A DNA stretch of 45,655 bases from Protostelium mycophagum (Eukaryota > Evosea > Variosea > Protosteliida > Protosteliaceae): positions 1-45,655 of the forward strand of contig MZNV01000869.1 in NCBI GenBank assembly GCA_002081555.1. The letters run 5' to 3'. How positions within the stretch are numbered: position 1 is the stretch's first letter; each line of letters opens with the position of its first letter. Below are positions 34,401 to 43,023 of this stretch, piece after piece. The translations under genes were made by a program, and so were the position numbers. Below the pieces are notes generated by a model that worked only from the letters and a program-made list of their open reading frames with translations, was not told the DNA's origin and did not search any database.

Positions 34401-36044
34401 AAATAAATTTGTGATTCTATTTTTCGAATTGATAAAACAAATGAGATTAAATTATCTTTTAATGTCAAAAAACACTAGACGATTTTATTTATATTTAATT
34501 CTATTTATAGGAGTGGAATGCAGCATCTCAAAGCGAATGAATTCAGAGGGCAGCCTGTATATTTTTGACAGCGTATTAATCTATTACTCAAAGAAGTTTG
34601 GCGTCGTCCAAAAATACGCCATACGGATCGACGACATCAAGGTGAAATTTCACGGAAATTTCGCCTGAAAATGTACAGCACGTGTGGATGAAGGACAAAA
34701 GAATCAAGATTGATGAGAGGCACAAGGTCACGTTTCAATTTTCCTCAGAATATTATAGCCAAGCTGCCGGGCTAATACAACAGTTGTTTAATGCCAGGCT
34801 GTCCAGGGTAATTTATTTTTAATCTACAACGATCCAAAAATAGAATGGATGTTTGTGCTCAGACTCTGAAGAAAATGATGTTATTTTGTTGAGATGTCGT
34901 ACGTAAAGATTTGATATCGGGTTGAGATGTCATAGCGAGCATCAACAACGACCACGTCACCAGCATCTCCGACATCACCAAACTCAAGAAGACATCCTAT
35001 ATGGAGGGTCAACCCCGCACAAGCCGCAGATCTTCAGGAGATGCTACGAGATCAAGCGGGTGAGTTGTAGAATGACACGTGTCAAACTGACATATTAAGA
35101 GCTGGCATGTGACGTGGACAGCTTCTGGAAGCCTATCCTCGAGGTATTTATTTGAAGTTTATTTCGTCAATAAGTGCTTTGGGCTCTCGCCACGTGTCAT
35201 TTCTTTGCGAATCACAGATATGTGCGATTTGGTTCTTATGAAATGATACACGTTCACAAACGTGATTCTTGCGTTAATTACCGCATCCAATATTGACGCC
35301 CGCAGGCTTCCAAAACGTCAGATTACCAAGCTGGTCAAGTGATTGTAACCAAAGGAACACTGGAGAAAAGACTCTTCAGGATTAACGAAGGTTCATGCCG
35401 TTCTGTCACCGAAAATGCGGTGAGATTTCGTCGAAATCTCAGTGCGAGATCTGACTGGTTGTAGTTGGGATCACATGTACAGATTCTGAAGGCTGGGGAG
35501 ATCTTCGGAGATATAAATTATTGGTATGGGGGCGGTATTAACACGACTGTTTCCGCCGAATCTCAGGTGTGTATATGTTATCTAAATATCCTCTACGAGT
35601 TCTGTACGAAATTTCATTTGAACATTGAGACTTGGTCATCTACAATCAGCCTGAATGTTGCAGGGTGCCAGAATATCATGTATGGAAAATCGAGCTTTGG
35701 AGCGGTTGTTCTACGAACAACCCTCTTTAGCTCAGAGGTTCTTCTACTTTTTGGCCAGGCAAATATGTCGAAGACTTTTGAACGACAGAGGTGGACTCCG
35801 GCCCCTCGCCCCCACCTTCATACAGGGGGAGATGACGTCATCAAAGAAGACCCGGAAGGAGAACGTCGACAAGAAAGAAGCGCATAAAGACGAAGGAAAC
35901 TCCTCGCCGCCGCAGGAGAGCCCGAGACCGAGGATGGGAAGTGTAGATGGAGGGATGAGCTCCCAACTGTTGGTGATCAAATCTGAAGAGCTCAGGGCGG
36001 ATGCCCCCGGGAGCCCGATGAGGGACAGATCGATGTCGACGTGA
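31465..36044 (+). CDS. RGS - cNB - GRAM - cNB signalling protein
   Basis: The N-terminus (MPPDGDKDKAKLRPP, then KKKKKIPFKDQKERLGTLEE) is charged and helical. An RGS domain spans about 32447-32990: NNAHGVNYFRTFLTKEFSQE, NLNFYMAVSNYKKIKD, PGSPQELNVDQVVIEQCRSN and SEDSFPRFLK. A first cyclic-nucleotide-binding-like domain follows (33560-34070; TQGDVIVRTSAEKSLFHVKQ, GEFFGEADFL). Next is a GRAM domain (34515-34800; SEGSLYIFDSVLIYYSKKFG, AIRIDDIK), then a second cNB (35310-35760; QAGQVIVTKGTLEKRLFRIN, LKAGEIFGDINYW, QRFFYFLARQICRRL) and a Ser-rich tail. cNB-GRAM-cNB is the core of Dictyostelium GbpC/GbpD; here an RGS domain replaces the RasGEF. RGS domains speed GTP hydrolysis by G-alpha. The phosphate-binding RxA motif of canonical cNBs is not obvious in either copy, so ligand binding is open. 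Stop 36042-36044. Confidence 0.83.
32141..32193. repeat. Three tandem TTTCCCGCCAAATTTACT-like units in an intron
   Basis: Three near-copies of an 18-bp unit centred on CCGCCAAAT lie in an intron of the RGS-cNB gene. Single copies of TTTTCCCGCCAAAA recur in other introns (32415, 33725, 42440). Confidence 0.8.
33424..33440. repeat. GC-rich hairpin CTGCGGC-TGT-GCCGCAG (copy 1)
   Basis: A perfect 7-bp-stem hairpin with a 3-nt loop sits in an AT-rich intron of the RGS-cNB gene. The 22-nt word around it (33421-33442) recurs with one change in a later intron of the same gene. Confidence 0.8.
34325..34341. repeat. GC-rich hairpin CTGCGGC-TCT-GCCGCAG (copy 2)
   Basis: Same stem as the copy at 33424, with a loop change (TCT for TGT) and the same flanking GTG on both sides (34322-34343). 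It lies in the intron before the GRAM-domain exon. Confidence 0.8.
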
Positions 36045-36050
36045 GTGTAC

Positions 36051-36056
36051 AATAAA
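36051..36056 (+). terminator. AATAAA poly(A) signal of the RGS-cNB gene
   Basis: AATAAA begins seven bases after the stop codon. The convergent esterase gene ends at 36234. Confidence 0.6.
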
Positions 36057-36233
36057 GAGTAGATTCAGTGTACAAAATGAGAAGAAAACTGACACAATAA
36101 ATCGAATCTCAGTGTTTGTATCACCGACAGTCCGAAAACCTTTGGACTTCCTGTCGGTATAATCATGCGATCATAGCATTAAGATGAAGATCAATAATAA
36201 GGCAGGCACAACCGTCATCCCTGAATGGGTCAG

Positions 36234-38514
36234 TTAAACACCAAGCATATTAACTTTGTCACCGTTGCCCACCAAGGGTTGGGTTGTGCTGCGAGTGGTA
36301 ACAGTGGCAGAAGATCCCTTTGAGGTTGGGGCAGTTGAAGCACCAGTTGTCCCGGAGGAAGTGGTCGAAGAGTTGGGAGAAGAGGATAAAGAAGTGCTGG
36401 GAGAATAGCTGGAAGCTGAGGTTGAAGAAGTGTCAGAGGTTGTGGTGGTCTCAGATGGGTTGTAGTTCTGTTTTAACAGAGATGTCACAAAATCGCACCT
36501 ACATGTACATTCAGGGTTGTACAATACCAGAGAATAAACTACCTTGGGAGTGATGGGAAGGGGCCTTGTGAGGTGGAAGGTCCTGGTATCAGCAAAGTGT
36601 TATTCGTCACGTTGTCAAACGGATTCCATTGCACATCTCCTGCCTGAAGAATGTGAATAAAAGACAAGAAAGCCAAATGTACCATGTTGGGGTTTCCAGT
36701 TGAGGCAAAGTTAGAGAAGGTTGAAGCAAAGAGATGGTTCAAGGATATTTCGTCACGACTGGGACAGGTCAGCCTGTGGTCGATATTGTCTTTGTAACTA
36801 CGCACTTGGTTTGGGGTACATTGAATACGTATTGTATCTCCGCGCTGTGGTAGGTTCCAAATGTTTGATACCCAGACTCCGGTCCCACATAGGAGAAGTG
36901 GTAAGTATAAACGAGTCCGCCTTTGGAAGAGACGATCTGTGCTAATGCTCTGTTCCCACACTTGATGAAATATTCTCCGATAAAGTTTGCCCAAGACTGG
37001 AATTGGGGTCCACTATGGAGTGTCAGACTTTCAGACTTTGTGACATGGCCTACGTGATGTTCACCGGGTTGTCATTCTGCCAAAATGATGGGAACTCGTA
37101 CAGAGAGGAAAGAGTGGGCCATGCGTTCAGGTCAATATTGTACTGGTAATTTCCAATGTTGGCGACATCAGCATTTGACTTGCCAATAATCCCAAAGTAC
37201 AACCCATAACCCAGGTTTCCTCCCTCATCGGCATTGATACCGATCAATATGGGTGTATTCGGCTAAGATACTTAATTATCTAATATACACAGATGCAACT
37301 GCTCACTCGGTAACTTCCATTGGCAAATGCGTTCAAGGGTTGGTCAGGAATAATTGAGCCATCTACAACTGGTTGACCGTAGGGCACAGCATTTACCTGA
37401 AATGAGATGGTGAGCGATGAGAAGATAAGAGTTTTACCGTACCGTAAAAACGTTTGCGGCTGGGAGGGCCTGAAGACATTCCATGGTGTTCAATGGTACT
37501 GAGCAGTAATCTCCTCCTGGTATAGTACTCAAAAATGAGTCAGTCAAAGCAATGGTCTCCTGTACCGATTTAGATAGTGCGTTGTAGAACGTCCTTTTTC
37601 GCAACTAAAATATCAAAAAAATTCACCTCAATTGTTCTGAAATTCCAAGGACCGCCAGATTCTATTATGGCTCTATGGAAGTAGTTCCAAGAGCCAGAGT
37701 TGATGAGTTGAAGACTGACACTAGAACCTCCTGCAGACTGACCGAAAAGAGTGACGTTGTTTGGGTTTCCTATCTTATCAGAATCTATTTATAGCGATAG
37801 AATCTTTACCTCCGAAGGCGGCGATGTTCTCGTGAGTCCATTTTAGTGCAGCTTGCTGGTCCAACAATCCCTGTACACGTCATCAACCTACTCAACACCA
37901 TTCCACCCACATTATTTCCGCGACCTCCTGCAGCGAAGGTACCAGAAGAGACAAAAAATCCAGCAACACCGAGGCGGTAATTTGCGATGACGATGATGGT
38001 GTCTGAAACAGCAGCTAAGACAATACCGTTGTACTCTGAATAGCCTCCGGTACTATAACCACCACCCTACACAGGTGAATAAATGGTGTCTATGGATGAT
38101 CAGTGATCTCACATGTATATATTGGCGAACTGGCCAATTGGAGGATGCATTTGTGTTGGGAGGTAAATATACAGCGAGATAAAGGCAGTCCTCTTGTCCA
38201 GCCGCAGTTTGAGGATTTTGAACACAGTGCACCATGTTTCCATTTGAAAACGTCTGATTAGCATAGGTTGAGTTTAGAGGTTGTGGTGGCTGTATCGTAT
38301 CAGTAGGATCTTCCAAATGATTTTGACTTACAAGAAAACGAAGGTTTCCAATTGGAGGCTGAGCAAACGGAATGTTGGTAAATGCAATGCCCCCAGGAAT
38401 ACCCGCATAATCACTCTGTCCATTAAATGTGATGTTGTTGGCAATGGTCACACTTGTCAGCTGAGCGTTGGTAAGGGTCAACACAGCGAGAAAGAACGTG
38501 AGGATGCTCTTCAT
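36234..38514 (-). CDS. Secreted type-B carboxylesterase
   Basis: On the minus strand, ATG at 38514 gives a signal peptide ([17 protein letters not shown]). The alpha/beta-hydrolase carboxylesterase blocks follow: [54 protein letters not shown], then [17 protein letters not shown] with the catalytic Ser in GQSAGG. The acidic member is in GINADEGG and the His region in [11 protein letters not shown]; then [10 protein letters not shown] and QWNPF. A Ser/Thr-rich low-complexity tail (36240-36450) closes the protein, probably O-glycosylated. An in-frame ATG lies nine codons upstream (38541), but the one at 38514 sits directly before the hydrophobic core. About nine short introns. Expected role: secreted esterase of the cholinesterase-like/crystal-protein type in amoebae; substrate unknown. 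Confidence 0.9.
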
Positions 38515-39113
38515 GCTGTCGGAAAGAAATGCGTACGTCATGTCGGTGTCACGAAGGTATCTCTTTTTCTGAAAACCGAATTGGTTGCCGGAAGTCAGAC
38601 CGCTGTCACTTCGGTTTTAATATAAAAACAGTTGGTTTCATCACACCAGGCACCCTGTTTGGGATGTGTCTTTTGAATCAGTCGGCAGAGGTGATCTTTT
38701 GGATGAAATGCAAAAAAATCAAAAAATGCATTGTTCTGGTAAAGGCAAGATTTAAAATAATAATTATGTCTGGGAAGAATAAAAAAAGGTGAAAAGTTCA
38801 ATGAATTTTTTGCGCGATCAACGAAATGAATGAAACCCTAATCACGATTCTGATGTGATTTATTCCCTCTTATTTGTGTACAAGCGTTTATTACTCGGCG
38901 GTAAGGGACGCGACCATCGATTACCCCGGTGACCACCTTACCGTGACACTCGCGTTCCGTACTTGGATTAAAAAAATAATTGGTCAATTATGAATAATTA
39001 GGAACTTTGAATCATCACTGTACGGTGCACTGATTAAATAATCACATCAAACGTCTAACAATGAACACCATCATTATATAGTGTCAGACCAGGCAGAAGG
39101 CAGATTCAGCAAT
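38515..39113. other. Spacer with a degraded MITE relic
   Basis: No gene recognised at 38515-39113 apart from the MITE relic at 38891-38990. A TATA-like stretch (CATTATATAG, 39070-39079) lies 35 bases before the possible small gene at 39114. Confidence 0.45.
38891..38990. mobile_element. Degraded relative of the 1455-1669 MITE
   Basis: The block CCCCGGTGACCACCTTACCG and the 19 bases after it, through CGCGTTCCGTAC, are identical to the core of the MITE. The preceding GGTAAGGGACGCGACCAT matches GGTAAGCGACGTGACCAT with two changes. TTACTCGGCGG at 38891 matches the MITE terminus TTACCCGGCGG with one change. No matching right terminal repeat is visible, so this copy is deleted or rearranged. Confidence 0.75.
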
Positions 39114-39399
39114 ATGTCCAAAGTCACGGCCGCAGCCACAGAAAGGAGAGAGGGCGAGGATGATGTTCTTCATCGTCAAGTGTTGTTGACTGATCAATAT
39201 TATTTCCAATCCTGTTGATATCCCGGAAGAGGGTGATGGATACACCCAAACCCTTAATGTTCCATATTTTGATTGGGAAGTTGGAGGCAAGATCTTGAGT
39301 TCTTTGTCTGACTTCAAGTCACTCACGATTTTAGATAGGCATTTGTTGGTCTCAAGCAAACTCACCGTACATCCGCCAACAGCACCAAGTAGATCTTAG
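39114..39399 (+). CDS. Possible small gene, unknown product
   Basis: ATG at 39114 (MSKVTAAATERREGEDDVLH) follows a TATA-like stretch by 35 bases. A downstream frame (EGDGYTQTLNVPYFDWEVGG, then KILSSLSDFKSLTILDRHLL) runs to TAG at 39397-39399. Joining them needs an intron from about 39168 to 39220 with a weak GTCAAG donor. No family is recognised. The minus strand also has a 93-codon frame over the same bases (39365-39084), which I rate lower because it lacks splice or promoter support. Confidence 0.35.
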
Positions 39400-39654
39400 T
39401 TCGCCACGAGTCCAAGACTCATAAATTATAGGTAGGTATTGAGAAAAATAATATCCCGTTTTATTTCATAGCTTTATAAGAAGACAGCTTCAGAAATCAC
39501 TCACAAGCCTTTTTTTGCAATTTGTAGAAGATTATTCATTGGAAATTCTTGAGGGTCTACCGGTTTTAATACCAGCATTGCATTGTTTCAAATTCTTCTG
39601 GGCCTTTTTTACGTTTCGAAAATATCTGGCGCGTTGTTTGACTCCAAAACCAAA

Positions 39655-40430
39655 ATGTGTGACGTCTCATTATTTTTCATACAGATGTTCATAACCGCCT
39701 TTGTTCTCGGTGCAGTCACATATCTCTGTGTCAGGGCGGTGATACCACCTGTGACTGGAGAGAAGCCAGAGGAAATCAAATCTAGACCATTATCCCGAAA
39801 GTTCATAAAATGTGAGTGCATAAAGCATAGAGGATTGGTGATCTGACTTCTGATAGTTTTTCCATATGTATTTGGAACGATGTTCGTTGGGATCTATTTC
39901 TGGTACCTTTATGTGATGTTAAACGGATCAAGTAGCTTTCAAACACGTCCATTCGACAAGCTGGATACCTTGGACGTCTTTGCTCTCATTCTCGCATTAG
40001 GAGGAGGAGGTCTTAGGTGACAATTATCTTTTAGTTTTAAATCTCATGCCTCTACTAAAAATTCGCCAGAATTTGGGCTTATCGCACGCTCGATCGCTTT
40101 TTCACATATCATGTCACCATCAGAGACAATCATTCCTTGGTGACCACAGGCCCGTACAGCTACATTCTCCATCCCAGCTACACCGCTCTCGGGCTCCTCT
40201 TCAGTGCCTATCACTTCATCTTTTTTTACAGAAGACTCAATGAGACGTTGCCTTTCAAGACTGTCTTTGGAATCAACTTGGAAATCGCCTCTCTCATCAT
40301 ACCCGTGGTGGCGATTTTCTTGCTCAACAGAAGAGTCATACATGAGGAGAAGATGTTAAGAGAACACTTTGGCCCAAAATGGGACAAATATGCCAGCGAA
40401 AGGAAGCGGTTTATACCGTTTGTGTACTGA
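39655..40430 (+). CDS. ICMT-like isoprenylcysteine carboxyl methyltransferase
   Basis: The product has several membrane helices (SLFFIQMFITAFVLGAVTYL; FPYVFGTMFVGIYFWYLYV; DVFALILALGGGGL). The C-terminal catalytic region is typical of the ICMT/PEMT fold: VTIRDNHSLVTTGPYSYILH (family pattern L-x2-xGPY-x3-RHP-x-Y; here ILHPSY), IASLIIPVVAIFLLNRR, then VIHEEKMLREHFGPKWDKYA. The conserved His-Pro, the E-E-x-L region and the end RFIPFVY are present. Members methylate the C-terminal prenylated cysteine of Ras-like and other CaaX proteins in the ER. About 220 residues, close to the usual length. Introns lie at 39810-39854 and about 40016-40070. The ATG at 39655 is the best start; a longer hydrophobic frame begins at 39583. 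AATAAA follows near 40439. Confidence 0.82.
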
Positions 40431-40837
40431 AGAGATTGAATAAATCATGTACAGTGATCTCATCCTTCTTTCTGAGGAAAAACACCCCGGAGACACCCAG
40501 TGGGCTGTCCCAAATCTTTGCTACACTTGTACAGCCCTCTACAACGGCTTTGGATCCTTATCGGACTCACCGTTATATTTCGGGAGTTAGAGAGTAGTGT
40601 GATGATGTTATAGCACATAATAAGCCTGTCTTCTTCGGTGGGTGGTGCTGTGTTTGGTGTTGAAAGGCGGGATGAAACACGGAGCAAAAGAGGCTGAATT
40701 CCGTTGAAAACTGGTTTAATTGTGGTCCATTTTCTGGAGGTAAGATCATGGCAGCGGTGGACCACTCTACGGGCGACAAGTTGTGGCGGAAAACATTCCA
40801 CGAGAACGCTTGAGGCACTCATATACGACCAGAAACC
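40431..40837. other. Spacer between ICMT-like and SHK-type genes
   Basis: No gene recognised; frames on both strands lack features. The region holds the ICMT poly(A) signal and the upstream signals of the kinase gene. Confidence 0.4.
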
Positions 40838-42895
40838 ATGGACTCTATGGATATGGACCCACCTGCAGGTCCAAACGGACAGAGAGGACCGATGTTTTCA
40901 ACAGGCCCTATCGAGGTAGATCCCACAGAGATTGAATTCCTCGAACAAATCGGTAGCGGTGAGTTAATTATTCATGAGGACGAAGAGAAGCGGGTCGATG
41001 AGATCCTTAATGTCGTTGGTTCTCATATGCCAAAGGAAGTTTTGGTGCCGTGTATGCTGGCAAATGCAGACAGAAGGATGTAGCAGTAAAGGTATTGGCC
41101 AAACAAGATTTCGATCAAAAGACATTGGAGGCGTTTCGTCATGAAGTTGCCGTGATGAGTAAGATATACCACCCCAATGTTAACCTGGTGAGTATAAACT
41201 GTAAAAAACTCTATGTTTACACATTACCAGTTTATGGGCGCCTGCACGGTCCCTGGTAATATGATGATTGTCACAGAGCTGATGAGAGGTGATTTGGAAC
41301 GTCTTATCTTAGGTATGTTCTCTTTTCGTTTTTTGCCAAGTTTTTGTCGGACCTGCTGATGTTTTCAGACGACCAAGTCCAATTGACCCTGTTGGAGAGG
41401 ATGAAGTTGGCCCGAGACGCTGCTCTCGGCATGCTGTGGCTTCACTCCTCTAATCCCCAGATCATTCACAGAGATCTGAAGGCTTCCAATCTCTTAATCG
41501 ACACCAACCTGAACTGCAAGATCTGTGATTTCGGTACGACTTTTTACGTTCCAAATGATCGTATCTGAATAGATTAGGGCTGAGTCAGTTTACTCCAAAA
41601 GGAAAGAACATCATGGACGGAAAAGAAGGAGCCAAAGGAACTCCTCTCTGGATGGCGCCAGAAGTCATGATGGGCGAGCCCTTCAATGAGAAGGCAGACA
41701 TCTACAGTTTTGGACTCATCTTGTGGTTCTTGGTGACCAAAAAAGAACCGTATGAGGAGTATGATGATCTCGAGACATTCACTCGAGACATCTGCCTTCA
41801 GAAGGTCAGACCTAAACTATCCCCCGACTGTGACCCCAAGTATGTCTCTTCATTTTTTACAGAAATAAAACTGATCCGGGTAGTTTGAGAGATCTTATCA
41901 CGAGATGTTGGGACCAACATCCCCAAGTCAGACCGAGATTTTCTGACATCATCACTAAGATTGAACACATCATGGTCGATCTCGCCATCGAAGACAAGAT
42001 CGGCAGACAATTCTGGAAATGTGAGATTTTTATTTGAAAAAAAATCCTCACACTACCAGATTATTTCTTGCAAAAAGACACCGTCTCTTGGAGTGATTTC
42101 ATCAACGCCTTTGGAAAGCTTCTCGATTTGGTCCCACCTGTGTACAAGAACCACCCCATCGCGTACATCTTGGCACAACACCCCGAAGTACTCGACGAAA
42201 AGCTCAGACTTGACATCGAATGCCTCAAGATCGTGCTGGGTGAGTTTTTTGTGTGTTTTTTTCCTGAAAAAAAACAGCCGACATCAGCAAGAATCAATCT
42301 GAGGACAACTTTGTTGTTTTCAGCGAGAAGTTTGGAAACATCGTCAACTGGTTCGGGCCTCTACAACTGAAGCCCTTCCCCAACAACATATCCATATTAG
42401 ACAAGATCCGCACACTCCTCGCAGAGAGGTTCGGAGATTTTTCCCGCCAAAAGATCTAACGATGACAGTTGGTTCCACGGAGATATCTCGACCCCAGAAT
42501 CAGAGCTGAGGCTCGGAGGAAAGCCTGAAGGCACTTTCCTCGTGCGTTTTTCGACATCTTCTGCAGGCTGCTACACCGTCAGCAAGGTATCCACTGGCCC
42601 AGACGGAAAGGTATTTGTTCGTCTACAACACTGTAGATTGACCCTCGGTAGCCCAGCATCAAACATCAGAAGATTCAGCACAAACCGGCCAGCGGACAGT
42701 TTGAGATAAACGGAAGGGCTTACCCTTCACTCATCGACCTCATCCGCTCCGAACAAAACGAGCTGAGACTGTACATGCCTTGTGGCGGAAGGTGAGTTTT
42801 ACCAAAGTTTATAATGTTGTAGATGGCTAATAGATTTCAGCCGGTACCAGACACTGTTCATGCAGCAGAACACGGCTGGATATGTCGACAGCTAA
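40838..42895 (+). CDS. SHK-type protein kinase with C-terminal SH2 domain
   Basis: The start is ATG at 40838 ([18 protein letters not shown]). The kinase domain begins at [10 protein letters not shown] and, across an intron, continues [20 protein letters not shown] (glycine loop and VAVK lysine). It includes [20 protein letters not shown], the catalytic loop [30 protein letters not shown] and the subdomain XI region [16 protein letters not shown] linker of about 130 residues ([20 protein letters not shown]...) leads to an SH2 domain (42465-42790): [34 protein letters not shown] with the phosphotyrosine arginine in FLVRFS, and [15 protein letters not shown]. Kinase-then-SH2 is the layout of Dictyostelium SHK1-like (shkA-E) dual-specificity kinases. 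The linker block is also typical of that family. Stop at 42893-42895. Confidence 0.92.
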
Positions 42896-43008
42896 ATGTA
42901 GACATTTGATAAAATACACGGTATCTCTCCAATCTCTTGTACACTATCCCAATCTGTCTATTGCGGTTTCTTACCGCAGATGTTCGGTAGTAACTCTCTA
43001 CAATACAA

Positions 43009-43014
43009 TTTATT
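43009..43014 (-). terminator. AATAAA poly(A) signal of the formin gene
   Basis: AATAAA on the minus strand lies 10 bases after the formin stop codon. The convergent kinase gene ends at 42895, so the tail-to-tail spacer is about 130 bp. Confidence 0.6.
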
Positions 43015-43023
43015 TATGGCAGA

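Noticed and set aside
40460-40822. Minus-strand 120-codon frame between ICMT and the kinase
   Set aside because: No recognisable motif; it covers the spacer with the poly(A) signal and the kinase promoter.
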